Source: Couchioplanes azureus (GTDB lineage: Bacteria > Actinomycetota > Actinomycetes > Mycobacteriales > Micromonosporaceae). Taken from it: 64,000 nucleotides of DNA. Location: NCBI RefSeq assembly GCF_014648355.1, contig NZ_BMQY01000001.1, forward strand, positions 1,483,715 through 1,547,714. Reading direction: 5' to 3'. Both the position numbers and the translations under genes were made by a program. Under the pieces are notes generated by a model, which had not been told where the DNA came from, searched no databases, and saw nothing but the letters and a program-made list of their open reading frames with translations. Position 1 is the stretch's first letter; each line of letters begins with the position of its first letter. Shown here piece by piece: positions 47,900 through 57,599 of the stretch.

Positions 47900-48841
47900 T
47901 CAGTGACGCGGCCGGTGGCTACCCGGGTCGTCCTGACCGGTGCCGTAGCCGCCCGCGTGTCCGTAGCCGCCGCCCTGACCGTAGCCCCCGCCCTGTCCGT
48001 AGTCGGGGCCTTGCCCGTAGGCGTCTCGGCCGTGACCGGCTTCCTCGCCGTGGTGCTCGTGGTGGTGGGCCACCTCGTCGGCGATGCCGGCCACGGTGGC
48101 CGCCGCCACCACGCCGATCGCGGTCGCCGGGCCGACCTCCTCGGCCAGGCCCGCGTCCCCGGCGCGCTTCTTCGCCCTGCGCTCGCGGATCACCTCGATG
48201 AGGATCGGCAGCACGGAGATCAGGATGATCAGCGCCACGACCGGCAGGATGTAGCGGTCGATCTTGGGCCCGATGGCCTTGTAGATCCGGTCGGCCAGCA
48301 GGTAGCCGATCAGGACGATGCCGTCGCACCACAGGATCGCGCCGACGATGTTCCAGAGCAGGAACTGCCGGGCCGGCATGCCGAGCGTGCCGGCGACCGG
48401 GTTGAGAAACGTACGGACGATCGGGATGAACCGGGCCAGGACCACTGCCTTCGCCGGGCCGAACTTCTCGAAGTAGTACTCGGCCTTCTCCACGTACTCC
48501 CGCTTGAACAGCTTGCTGTCCGGGCGGTCGAACATGCGCCGGCCGTACTTGGCGCCGAGCACGTGGCCGAGCTGGGCGCCGACGATCGCGCAGAGCGGCG
48601 CGCCGATCAACAGGCCGGTCAGCGACATCCGGGTGCCGTCGCCGAAGATGGAGTCGGCCACCGGCGACGCGGCCACGCCCGCCAGGAACAGCAGCGAATC
48701 CCCGGGGAAGAAGAAGCCGACCAGCAGGCCGGTCTCCGCGAAGAGGATCACCCACACGCCGATCAACCCGAAGGTCTGCAGCAGGTCCTTCGGGTCCATC
48801 GGGTTCAGAGCGAGCTGCTCGGTGAGCGCACGGTAAGTCAC
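47900..48841 (-). CDS. DedA family membrane protein (VTT domain)
   Basis: About 313 residues. The VTT/SNARE-associated region has FAETGLLVGFFFPGDSLLF, GAQLGHVLGAKYGRR, VLARFIPIVRTFLNPVAG and a C-terminal helix VVALIILISVLPILIEVI. DedA proteins act in lipid (undecaprenyl phosphate) transport across the membrane in other bacteria. The tail is His/Gly-rich (HHHEHHGEEAGHG, then YGQGGG repeats) and unusual. GTG 48841 is used; GTG 48877 or ATG 48799 are possible. It lies 54 bp after pnkp on the same strand. Confidence 0.8.
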   Translation of the reverse strand: MTYRALTEQLALNPMDPKDLLQTFGLIGVWVILFAETGLLVGFFFPGDSLLFLAGVAASPVADSIFGDGTRMSLTGLLIGAPLCAIVGAQLGHVLGAKYGRRMFDRPDSKLFKREYVEKAEYYFEKFGPAKAVVLARFIPIVRTFLNPVAGTLGMPARQFLLWNIVGAILWCDGIVLIGYLLADRIYKAIGPKIDRYILPVVALIILISVLPILIEVIRERRAKKRAGDAGLAEEVGPATAIGVVAAATVAGIADEVAHHHEHHGEEAGHGRDAYGQGPDYGQGGGYGQGGGYGHAGGYGTGQDDPGSHRPRH

Positions 48842-48895
48842 GAGAAGGAAGGGTACCGGCCGCTGCCATGCCGGCACCTGTGTGAACGCTGTGGA

Positions 48896-51373
48896 TTACA
48901 GCCGGGGATCGACCGGTTCCGATTCCGCAGCCAGGATGGCGAAGACCAGCTCGTGGACGCGCCACAGCGGGGCGCCCTCGGCCAGCCGGTCCAGCGCCGC
49001 CAGGCCCAGGCCGTGCTCACGCAGAGCCAGGCTCCGCTTGCGGCCGAGCCGCCGCTGCCGAAGCCGGGCGAGCTGGTCGGGACGGGTGTACTCGGGTCCG
49101 TAGATGATCCGCAAATACTCCCTTCCGCGGCATTTCACCCCGGGCTGCACCAGGCGTCCCCGGGCGTCGGTCGCGCCCAGCCCGGCGTACGGCTTGACGA
49201 CCATGCCCTCGCCGCCGGCCGCGGTCAGCGCGAGCCACCAGTCGGTCGCCGCCCGTTCCGCCTCCGGATCGCCGAGGTCCACCACCATCCGGCGGGTCGG
49301 CGTGAACAGCTCCGGATCCGCCGCGACCAGCTGGTCCGCGATGCCCAGGTGCCACCCGTGGTCCTTGTCCTTGTGGCTGACACCGGGACCCGCCAGGACC
49401 GCGAAGGGCGCGAGGGTGACTCCGGTCAGACCGTCGACAGGCCGCACGTACGCCCGGTAGGCCGCCGAGTAGCCGGCGATCTCCGCCGCTCGCAGCTCGA
49501 TCCGCTCGCGCAGCGCGCTCACGTCGAGCCCCCGGGCGGCGACCCGGTCGAGCACCGACAGGGCCGCCGGCAGTGCGGTCCGGCCGGCCGCGCCCACGCC
49601 GGCGTAGCGCTCGCGGATCAGGCCCTCCGCCTTCGCCGACCACGGCAGCAGCTCCGTGTCGAGCAGCAGCCAGCCGTCGTCCAGCAGCCCCGCCCCGGTC
49701 GCGGCGGCGCGTACCCGGGCCAGCAGCGCCTCGTTGCGGCCGGCGTCGAAGAACGGCCGCCCGGTGCGGGTCCAGATCGCGTCGCCCGATCCGTCCTTCG
49801 AGATGCGTACGACGGCCCGCGAGCCCATGTGCTTCTCCTCGCACACCACCGTGCCGACGCCGGCCGACCGCAGATCGGCGAACGCCGTCGACGGGTGTTC
49901 GAGGTAACCCTCCACCGTCGCGGTGGAGCAGGGCGCCATCGTCGGCGGCAGCCACACCAGCGTCTCGGGTGCCAGCGCGAAGCGGCTCATCACCTCGAGC
50001 GCCGCGGCGGCGTTCTCGGCGGCGACGGTGGTCCGGCCGTACCCGTAGTCGAGGTGCCGGCGGCCGGTCACGTCCGCGAGGTCCAGGCCCTCGTCCGGGC
50101 GGGCGGGCTCGGCGACCAGCGGCCGGGCCGGGGCGTAGTACTCGCGCGCCGCCGGCACCGAGACGATCTCGCGGGACGGCCAGCGCAGGGCGGTGAGCTT
50201 GCCGCCGAAGACGCAACCGGTGTCGAGGCAGATCGTGTTGTTGATCCACTCCGGCTCGGGCGTCGGGGTGTGGCCGTACACGACCGCCGCCGAGCCGCGG
50301 TAGTCGCGGGCCCACGGGTAGCGGACCGGCAGGCCGTACTCGTCGGTCTCGCCGGTCGTCTCGCCGTACAGGGCGAAGGAGCGCACCCGGCCGGACGCGC
50401 GGCCGTGGTAGGCCTCCTTGAGGCCGGCGTGCGCGACGACGAGCTTGCCGCCGTCGAGCACGTAGTGGCTGACCAGGCCGTCGATGAAGGTACGCACCCT
50501 GGCCACGAACTCGGGGGTCTCGGCCTCGAGCTGGGCCAGCGTCTCCGGCAGGCCGTGGGTGAGCTGCACGTTGCGGCCGTCGAGCTTGCGCGCGAGCTTC
50601 TGCTCGTGGTTGCCCGGCACGCAGATCGCCGTGCCGGCCTCGACCATGCCCATCACCAGGCGCAGGACCCCCGGGGAGTCCGGGCCGCGGTCCACCAGGT
50701 CGCCGACGAAGACCGCCGTACGCCCCTCCGGATGCACCGCGTTGTCGCGGGTCACCGCGTAACCGAGCGTGGTGAGCAGGGCGTCCAGCTCGGCCCGGCA
50801 GCCGTGCACGTCGCCGATGATGTCGAACGGGCCGGTGAGCTCCCGCTTGTCGTTGAACAGCTTCTCGTAGCGGATCGTGGCGGCCGCGATCTCCTCGGCG
50901 CCGCGCAGCACGTGCACCTTGCGGAAGCCCTCGCGGGCCAGCTGGCCCAGGGAGCGGCGCAGGTCACGGTGCATCCGGGTGAGCACCTGGCGGCCGAAGG
51001 TACGGTCCTCGCGAGCCTGCGTGCGCTCCCACGCCAGCGCTTCCGGCACGTCCAGCACCACCGCGACCGGCAGTACGTCGTGCTCCCGGGCCACCTTGAC
51101 CAGCCCGGCCCGGGCGTGCGGCTGGAGGTTGGTGGCGTCCACGACGGTGAGCCGGCCCGCCTTGAGCCGCTTGGCCGCCACGTAGTGCAGCACGTCGAAC
51201 GCGTCGGCGGACGCCGACTGGTCGTTCTCGTCGTCGGCGACCAGGCCGCGGAAGAAGTCCGAGGAGAGCACCTGCGTCGGCGCGAAGTGCTGCCGGGCGA
51301 AGGTGGACTTGCCGGATCCGGAGACGCCGACGAGCGCCACGAGCGCCAGCTCGGGGATGTCGATCTCGGTCAT
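48896..51373 (-). CDS. pnkp: Bacterial RNA repair polynucleotide kinase-phosphatase-ligase (Pnkp)
   Basis: 825 residues from ATG 51373. Three modules: N-terminal 5'-kinase with P-loop GVSGSGKST (16-24); central metallophosphatase with GDVHG (187-191), GDLVDRG (224-230) and GNHEQ (254-258); and C-terminal ligase/adenylyltransferase with EEKHMGSR, where Lys514 should be the AMP-accepting residue, plus a later VVKPYAGLG block. It heals and seals cleaved RNA, such as tRNA cut by ribotoxins, together with Hen1. It overlaps the hen1 stop by 4 bp (ATGA). Confidence 0.95.
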   Translation of the reverse strand: MTEIDIPELALVALVGVSGSGKSTFARQHFAPTQVLSSDFFRGLVADDENDQSASADAFDVLHYVAAKRLKAGRLTVVDATNLQPHARAGLVKVAREHDVLPVAVVLDVPEALAWERTQAREDRTFGRQVLTRMHRDLRRSLGQLAREGFRKVHVLRGAEEIAAATIRYEKLFNDKRELTGPFDIIGDVHGCRAELDALLTTLGYAVTRDNAVHPEGRTAVFVGDLVDRGPDSPGVLRLVMGMVEAGTAICVPGNHEQKLARKLDGRNVQLTHGLPETLAQLEAETPEFVARVRTFIDGLVSHYVLDGGKLVVAHAGLKEAYHGRASGRVRSFALYGETTGETDEYGLPVRYPWARDYRGSAAVVYGHTPTPEPEWINNTICLDTGCVFGGKLTALRWPSREIVSVPAAREYYAPARPLVAEPARPDEGLDLADVTGRRHLDYGYGRTTVAAENAAAALEVMSRFALAPETLVWLPPTMAPCSTATVEGYLEHPSTAFADLRSAGVGTVVCEEKHMGSRAVVRISKDGSGDAIWTRTGRPFFDAGRNEALLARVRAAATGAGLLDDGWLLLDTELLPWSAKAEGLIRERYAGVGAAGRTALPAALSVLDRVAARGLDVSALRERIELRAAEIAGYSAAYRAYVRPVDGLTGVTLAPFAVLAGPGVSHKDKDHGWHLGIADQLVAADPELFTPTRRMVVDLGDPEAERAATDWWLALTAAGGEGMVVKPYAGLGATDARGRLVQPGVKCRGREYLRIIYGPEYTRPDQLARLRQRRLGRKRSLALREHGLGLAALDRLAEGAPLWRVHELVFAILAAESEPVDPRL

Positions 51374-52782
51374 GCCGCCTCCTTCCGGGTGAAGATCGCC
51401 AGCTGGGTGGGGGTGCCGTACCGTTCGTCGGTCTCTCCGACGCCGTGCAGGGCGACCTCGTAGCCGTGCGCGCTCGCCGTGCGGGCCGTCCAGCCGGCGA
51501 ACTCGGCGCGCGTCCACTCGAAGCGGTGATCGCTGTGCCGCATGCCGCTCAGGCCCTCGTAGAGGACGTTGTACTCGGCGTTCGGCGTGGTCACGACCAC
51601 CGTGGCGGGCCGGGCGTGGCCGAAGACCGACGCCTCCAGCGCGGGCAGCCGCGGCGGGTCGAGGTGCTCGATCACCTCCATCAGCACCGCGGCGTCGTAC
51701 CCCTTCAGCCGGTCGTCGCGATAGGTGAGAGCCGACTGCCACAGGGTGACCCGGCCGCGCTGCCGCTCCGGGACGCGGTCCAGGCGCAGCCGGCGGTGGG
51801 CCAGGTCGAGGGCGCGCGCGGAGACGTCCGTACCGACGATCTCGGTGTAGCGCTTGTCCTTGACCAGGGCGCCGAGCAGCGCGCCGCCGCCGCAGCCGAG
51901 GTCGAGCACGCGGGCCGCGCCGGCGTCGGCGAGCGCGGCCAGGACGGCGTCCCGGCGCTGCTCGGCGAGCGACTGCCGGCGGGCCACCGGCAGCTCGGCG
52001 TCCTCGTCGGCGGCCGTGTCCTCGGGGGCGTCGACGGTGTCCGCGTCGTCGTGGTCGAGCCGCTCCAGCGCGCTCGCGGCCAGCGACCGGCGGTGCGCCA
52101 GGTAGCGGCGGGCGATCAGCACCTTCTCCGGATGCCCCGCCAGCCAGCCCTCCCCGGCCCGGAGCAGCTTGTCGATCTCGTCGGGCGCGACCCAGTAGTG
52201 CTTGGCGTCGTCGAGGACGGGCAGGAGCACGTACAGATGGTTGAGCGCGGCCGCGACCGTGAGCTCACCGACCAGCCGCAGGCCGACGTAGCGGCTGTGG
52301 CCGCCGAGCTCGGGCTCGAGCGGGACCGGCGTCGCCGTCACGGCCCAGCCGAGCGGCGCGAACAGGCGGGTGGCCAGCTCGGTCGTGCCCCGCAACACGG
52401 GGACGTCGATCTCCAGCGGCAGAGGCACGCCGACGAGCTCCGGGCGGTCCTTCGACTCGCCGCGCAGGGCGCTGCGGAAGACCTTCGCGAGCGCGCTCGC
52501 CAGCAGGCTGGAAGCGGCGTACGGACGGTCGTTGACGTACTGACCGAGCGTGAACGACTCCGGCGCCGTCTGCTGTCGCCGGCCGCCACGAGCGGCGCTG
52601 AGCCGCTCGGGGTCGACGTCGAGCAGGAGTGCGGCCGTGCACCGGTCGTCGGCGGCGTCCGGGAACAGGACGTGCGCCGTGCCGGTGGGCACGTCGAAGG
52701 AGTGCACCTTGCCGGGGTGCTTGACCAGCAGGTAACCGAGGTCGGTCGCCGGCCGGTGCGTGGTCGTCAGGGTGAGCAGCAC
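51370..52782 (-). CDS. hen1: 3'-terminal RNA ribose 2'-O-methyltransferase Hen1
   Basis: 470 residues from GTG 52782 (VLLTLTTTHRPATDLGYLLVKHPGK). The N-terminal about 240 residues form the domain that activates Pnkp ligation. The C-terminal half is a methyltransferase with VLDLGCGGGALLGAL (about 292) and metal-binding EVIEHLDP (about 365). It methylates the 3'-terminal ribose of damaged RNA before sealing, protecting the repaired site. Translationally coupled to pnkp by ATGA. The first gene of the operon; no clear Shine-Dalgarno. Confidence 0.95.
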   Translation of the reverse strand: MLLTLTTTHRPATDLGYLLVKHPGKVHSFDVPTGTAHVLFPDAADDRCTAALLLDVDPERLSAARGGRRQQTAPESFTLGQYVNDRPYAASSLLASALAKVFRSALRGESKDRPELVGVPLPLEIDVPVLRGTTELATRLFAPLGWAVTATPVPLEPELGGHSRYVGLRLVGELTVAAALNHLYVLLPVLDDAKHYWVAPDEIDKLLRAGEGWLAGHPEKVLIARRYLAHRRSLAASALERLDHDDADTVDAPEDTAADEDAELPVARRQSLAEQRRDAVLAALADAGAARVLDLGCGGGALLGALVKDKRYTEIVGTDVSARALDLAHRRLRLDRVPERQRGRVTLWQSALTYRDDRLKGYDAAVLMEVIEHLDPPRLPALEASVFGHARPATVVVTTPNAEYNVLYEGLSGMRHSDHRFEWTRAEFAGWTARTASAHGYEVALHGVGETDERYGTPTQLAIFTRKEAA

Positions 52783-52848
52783 CGACCGATGATCGCAGCG
52801 CCGGTTCCGCCCGGGCGACCGATTTGCGCGGCGTGATCGCCGCCCGGC

Positions 52849-53040
52849 TCAGCGGTAGTCGTCCTCCAGCTCGACTATCCGGTTCTCCTCACTCGCGGCC
52901 CAGGCGGACGCCTCGGTCACGGTGGGCACCTCCGTGTCGTCTCGATCGGCGTCGAGCCAGCCGGGTGCCGCCTCGGTGGCCTGTTCGGCCGCGTCCACCT
53001 CCGGCGTCTCCAGGTCGTGCTCGTTACTCGGGTACGTCAT
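52849..53040 (-). CDS. Small acidic protein, unknown
   Basis: 63 residues, start ATG 53040 with AAGGGAG 7 nt ahead (MTYPSNEHDLETPEVDAAEQ). Highly acidic, ending with RIVELEDDYR. No domain. It is divergent from fba and lies 67 bp upstream of hen1 on the same strand, so it may precede hen1 in the same transcript. Confidence 0.6.
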   Translation of the reverse strand: MTYPSNEHDLETPEVDAAEQATEAAPGWLDADRDDTEVPTVTEASAWAASEENRIVELEDDYR

Positions 53041-53198
53041 GGTCGACTCCCTTTCCGCAGTCGCGGGCACCATCAATGGTGCCCGGTCCCCGGCCGTCAC
53101 GGTACGTAAACCGGCACGCGATTTCCTCCACCCTCCCCGCTGCGCGATACTGCCTGCTGGAGCCCTCTCCCGTCTGCAAGATCAAGGAGCGCACACCG

Positions 53199-54224
<1,026 letters not shown>

Positions 54225-54232
54225 CACCTCGC

Positions 54233-54267
54233 CGGTGGCCGGTCCCCGTACGTGGGGCCGGCCACCG
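54233..54267 (+). terminator. Terminator of fbaA
   Basis: CGGTGGCCGGTCCC (54233-54246) pairs with GGGGCCGGCCACCG (54254-54267), 14 bp including one G-T, 8 bp past the stop. Confidence 0.8.
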
Positions 54268-54333
54268 CTGTGTTGCCAGGCCCCGCCGAGGCGTGGGTAC
54301 GATCGTCCTCTTCGGCTCACGGAGGCGGTGATC

Positions 54334-54858
54334 TTGCTCGGCATCGAGGGGTACGAACCGGAGTGGCATTACGACGCCGGTGCCCTCGCCGCCGTCCACC
54401 GTGGACGGTTCGCGCAGCTGATCGGCCGCAAGCTGCTGCACGGCTGGCTGATGTGGGACATGTCCGCGCGCGGCTGGTTCGCCGACGGCCCGGTCATCCT
54501 CGGCTTCGGCGGCACCAACGTCGAGATCACCCACCGCAAGTTCGACGAGTGCGCCATCACCTGGGACCAGGTGGACATGAGCGCCCCCATCGACTGGTAC
54601 GCGACCGGCATCCAGCTCGACTGGCGCGCCGATCCGCATGCGGCCCTGCGGCAGGCCCGGGGCCGGATCCTGCGCGAGGTCAACATCGTCGAGCGCACCA
54701 CCGTCGCGGAGTGGCGGCCCCGCGTCCTGCACGCGGTCGAGTTCCTCTTCGAGGGGGCGCGGCTCGCGGTCTACAACGCGATGGACGAGAACGGGCTGAC
54801 GGGCGTACCCGAAATGGATCTTCCGGTGGCCAGCTGGCGCCGGGTCCGCGTCGCCTGA
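54334..54858 (+). CDS. Conserved hypothetical protein
   Basis: 174 residues. TTG 54334 (LLGIEGYEPEWHYDAGALA) is chosen because GGAGGC (54321-54326) is 7 nt upstream; GTG 54328 is too close to it. The protein is rich in Trp and acidic residues, with conserved HGWLMWDMSARGWFADGPVIL and TNVEITHRKFDECAITW, and looks like a small beta-rich domain seen in actinobacterial genomes. No catalytic residues can be named. Confidence 0.62.
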   Translation: MLGIEGYEPEWHYDAGALAAVHRGRFAQLIGRKLLHGWLMWDMSARGWFADGPVILGFGGTNVEITHRKFDECAITWDQVDMSAPIDWYATGIQLDWRADPHAALRQARGRILREVNIVERTTVAEWRPRVLHAVEFLFEGARLAVYNAMDENGLTGVPEMDLPVASWRRVRVA

Positions 54859-54861
54859 CCG

Positions 54862-55062
54862 TCAGTCGCAGCCGCCTCCGCCGCCACCGCCACCGCCACC
54901 GCTGTCGCAGCTGCCGCCGCCGTCACCCCACGAGCCGCCGCCGTCGCTGCCCATGGCCCAGAAACCGCCGTCCGAGGACCGCCGCGACCCGCTCCGCCGC
55001 GAGCTCTTGGCCGCCACGGCCACCACCAGCACGACCACCAGGAAGATCCAGAAGATGTCCAT
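54862..55062 (-). CDS. Small membrane protein with poly-Gly/Cys tail
   Basis: 66 residues from ATG 55062 (MDIFWIFLVVVLVVAVAAKS). One N-terminal membrane helix, a basic Arg/Ser linker, and a tail of Gly/Ser/Asp ending in a run of ten glycines and CD. Weak Shine-Dalgarno. The gene stops 4 bp from the convergent neighbour. No family assigned. Confidence 0.45.
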   Translation of the reverse strand: MDIFWIFLVVVLVVAVAAKSSRRSGSRRSSDGGFWAMGSDGGGSWGDGGGSCDSGGGGGGGGGGCD

Positions 55063-55144
55063 GGCCGCAGTGTGACCCACCGGTGCCACATCGTGGCCGG
55101 TAAAGGCTTTGTGCTGGTGGCGGCGCCACGCTTCATTGCCAGGC

Positions 55145-55705
55145 ATGGATCTCCGCGCCCGGGGCGACCGCATCGCCAACCCGGCGCAGGGCATCGTCGC
55201 CGCGCTGAAATCCGTCGCCGAACGCCTCACCCCGGTGACCGGCGAGATCCGGGTCTTCTACGTCGAGCTGTACGGCGGCAAGATCGGTGCCGCGGCGAAG
55301 CAGTACACGAGCGACCCGGCGAAGGTGGGCTGGCGCCTCTTCGCCGTGCTGGTGCAGCCGGATCCCGCCGAGCCGCTGGGCTGGCCGGCCGAGCGCATCG
55401 CGGCCTGGCGGGAGGCGGGCGGGCAGCCGTTCCTGGCCGAGGACGCCCTGGTCGCCGCCGCGGAGGAGGCCGGCCTCGAGCTCCCGCCCCGGCTCTTCAC
55501 CGCGGATGCCGCCGAGCTTCCGGCCGGCATCGAGAAGACGGAAGCCTTCCTGCGCGAGCTGCTGCCGCACACCCGCGTACCGCTCGACGACAGGGCGGGC
55601 CGCGGCGCGGAGGGCATCGTGCTGCGCAGCCCCGACCGCGGGATGATCGCCAAGGCTCGCTTCCCGGACTACGCGCGGACGCTCAAGCGGCGGGCGAAGC
55701 GCTGA
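55145..55705 (+). CDS. RNA-ligase-like nucleotidyltransferase domain lacking motif I
   Basis: 186 residues from ATG 55145. It shows motif III (FYVELYGGKIG, about 38-48), a IIIa-like GWRLFAVLV, motif IV (AEGIVLRSPDRG, about 156) and motif V (IAKARFPDYARTLKRR, about 167-182) of the covalent nucleotidyltransferase superfamily that includes RNA ligases. The lysine-containing motif I (KxDG or KxHG) is not found, in this frame or upstream. It is a truncated enzyme, a natural variant, or the start is misplaced. It is 2.4 kb from hen1-pnkp. Its last 23 bp overlap the convergent LOG gene. Confidence 0.6.
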   Translation: MDLRARGDRIANPAQGIVAALKSVAERLTPVTGEIRVFYVELYGGKIGAAAKQYTSDPAKVGWRLFAVLVQPDPAEPLGWPAERIAAWREAGGQPFLAEDALVAAAEEAGLELPPRLFTADAAELPAGIEKTEAFLRELLPHTRVPLDDRAGRGAEGIVLRSPDRGMIAKARFPDYARTLKRRAKR

Positions 55706-56873
55706 GCGCCGCCATCGCCTCGTCCAGGGAGTCCGTCACCACCAGCAGGTGCGACTGGTCGCCGTACGGCGACCGCGCCAGCAGGGGCCGGAGCAGGGCC
55801 TCCACCGGCAGGTCCGCCCAGTGCGCCACGCCGAGGAAGACGAAGGCGCCGGACGGGCCGTCCGTACGGTAGAAGGTCTTCGTCGCGGCCTGGAACACCT
55901 CCTGCACGGTGCCGGCCCAGCCCGGCGCGAACACGATCCCGCCGCGGGACAGCCGCAGGATCGAGTCCTCGCGGACCGCGTTGGAGAAGTACTTGCCGAT
56001 CTGGCCCGCGAAGAGGTTGGCCGGCTCGTGGCCGTACAGCCAGGTCGGCAGGGCCAGGCCGCCGTGTGTGAGATGCCCGACCACATCGCCCGCACCGGCG
56101 GCCGGCGCGGGGAACTCGGCGCGCACGGCGAGCGCGGCCGCGGTGTACGGGTCGTGGTCCCGGAAATCCGGGGTGGGGGCGAGCCGGTCGATCGCGAGGG
56201 AGAGCTCGGCCTCGCTGCGGGTCGCGAAGTACGCGCCCAGGTTGGCCGCCTCCATCACGCCCGGCCCGCCGCCGGTCACGATCAGGCGGCCGGCCGCGGC
56301 CAGGCGATGGGACAGGGTCGCGGCCATCCGGTACGCCGTGGAGCCGCGCGGCTCGGCGTGCCCGCCCATGATGCCGACCGCGCCCTGGGTGCCGTGCGCA
56401 CCGATCCACGCGGCCAGCGCCTTGCCGAGCGCGTTGTCGATCCCGGCGTCGTGCAACCGCTGCGAGATCGCCTCCCGCAGGTCCGGCGCCGCCCCACCGT
56501 GATCGAGAAAGTGCTGGTAGACCCGGGTGTCGAACATCCCGGCGAAGCCGTCCTGGGCGAACCCGAAGGAGAGATCCTCCGGCGTGTAGAGCAGGGCCGG
56601 ATGCGTCGGGTACGGCCGGGCGTCGAACGGCGGGATCAGGTGCGCGCCCCGCCGGATCAGGTCGACCTCCACCTCGGCCGACGCCACCTTGCACCCGACG
56701 AACAGCGTGCCGGACACGTCGACGTCGGTGAGGTCGGGTGGGTCGAGGTCGAGCCGCAACCCGAGCACGATCAGCCCGGCCAGCGACCGCTTGGCGAGAT
56801 GCACCTCGAGCTCGGCACGCGACTCCACCTCGCACTCGGTGGCGTCGAACGGATGAGTGGGATCCCCGAACAT
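55683..56873 (-). CDS. LOG-family protein (nucleotide phosphoribohydrolase-like)
   Basis: 396 residues from ATG 56873. The C-terminal Rossmann-like LOG domain has GGGPGVMEAANLGAYFA and the variant PGWAGTVQEVFQA of the usual PGGxGTxxE. Members hydrolyse nucleotide monophosphates or cytokinin ribotides; PpnN-type bacterial enzymes have a similar N-terminal extension of about 120 residues. Whether it is active on purine or pyrimidine nucleotides is unknown. It overlaps the RNA-ligase-like gene by 23 bp at the 3' end. Confidence 0.75.
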   Translation of the reverse strand: MFGDPTHPFDATECEVESRAELEVHLAKRSLAGLIVLGLRLDLDPPDLTDVDVSGTLFVGCKVASAEVEVDLIRRGAHLIPPFDARPYPTHPALLYTPEDLSFGFAQDGFAGMFDTRVYQHFLDHGGAAPDLREAISQRLHDAGIDNALGKALAAWIGAHGTQGAVGIMGGHAEPRGSTAYRMAATLSHRLAAAGRLIVTGGGPGVMEAANLGAYFATRSEAELSLAIDRLAPTPDFRDHDPYTAAALAVRAEFPAPAAGAGDVVGHLTHGGLALPTWLYGHEPANLFAGQIGKYFSNAVREDSILRLSRGGIVFAPGWAGTVQEVFQAATKTFYRTDGPSGAFVFLGVAHWADLPVEALLRPLLARSPYGDQSHLLVVTDSLDEAMAALSASPAA

Positions 56874-56973
56874 CTCCCTAAGGTATCCACCGCGCGAAAC
56901 GCCCCAGGGCGGTTCCGTCCGGATGTCGGTGGGTCCGGGGAATCAGGTGTGGCGGTGCGGGTTGAATAGGGGC

Positions 56974-57396
56974 ATGCAGAATCTCCTTCCCGAGCCACCG
57001 GCGACGCACCTGCCCGCGGACGAGGCGGCCGACGCGGCGCTGGCCGAGGCGGCGAAGACCGGCACCGACGAGGCGTACAAGGAGGTGGCGGCCCGGTTCC
57101 CGGCGTACAGCGGGGGATGGGCGGCGCTGGCACACCGCGCGCTGGCCGACAAGCAGCCCGTGACGGCGTACGCGTACGCCCGTACCGGCTACCACCGGGG
57201 CCTCGACGCGCTGCGCCGCAGCGGCTGGAAGGGCCACGGTCCGGTGCCCTGGGCGCACGGGCCCAACCAGGGCTTCCTGCGTTGCCTGCACAGCCTGTCG
57301 CTGGCCGCGGCGGAGATCGGCGAGGCCGACGAGGCCGCCCGGTGCGCCCAGTTCCTGCGCGACAGCGACCCGGCCGCCGCCGACGCCCTCACCTGA
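56974..57396 (+). CDS. DUF3151 family protein
   Basis: 140 residues from ATG 56974, with AGGGG immediately upstream. The sequence MQNLLPEPPATHLPADEAAD, the central PAYSGGWAALAHRAL, and YAYARTGYHRGLDALRRSGW match the actinobacterial DUF3151 family, of unknown biochemical function and widely conserved. It is divergent from the LOG gene. Confidence 0.9.
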   Translation: MQNLLPEPPATHLPADEAADAALAEAAKTGTDEAYKEVAARFPAYSGGWAALAHRALADKQPVTAYAYARTGYHRGLDALRRSGWKGHGPVPWAHGPNQGFLRCLHSLSLAAAEIGEADEAARCAQFLRDSDPAAADALT

Positions 57397-57410
57397 CCGC
57401 CTCTTCTCGC

Positions 57411-57550
57411 TTTCCCTGGCGGCCGCCTGTCCTTGCGGCGTGCTCTTGGGCGGCCGCCTGTCCTTCTGGCGGCTCCTGGCGGCCGCCTATCCTCTGGCGT
57501 GCTCTTGGCGGCCGCCTGTCCTTGTGCCCTGTCTTGGCGGCCGCCTTCCT
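57411..57550. repeat. Imperfect 29-31-bp tandem repeat with five GCGGCCGC palindromes
   Basis: GCGGCCGC is at 57419, 57450, 57479, 57508 and 57537, spaced 31, 29, 29 and 29 bp. Copies share the sequence TTGGCGGCCGCCTGTCCTT. It lies between the convergent DUF3151 and EspI-like genes. Confidence 0.85.
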
Positions 57551-57599
57551 TGCTGGCTCGGGCGGTCGCGTTTGATGTCCAGGCGCGGGGCGGTGGCCG

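Noticed and set aside
47903..51463. Very long forward open frame opposite pnkp and dedA
   Set aside because: Composition is arginine/glycine-rich, no domain is seen, and it lies exactly antisense to genes with clear catalytic motifs. This is a common effect of high GC content.
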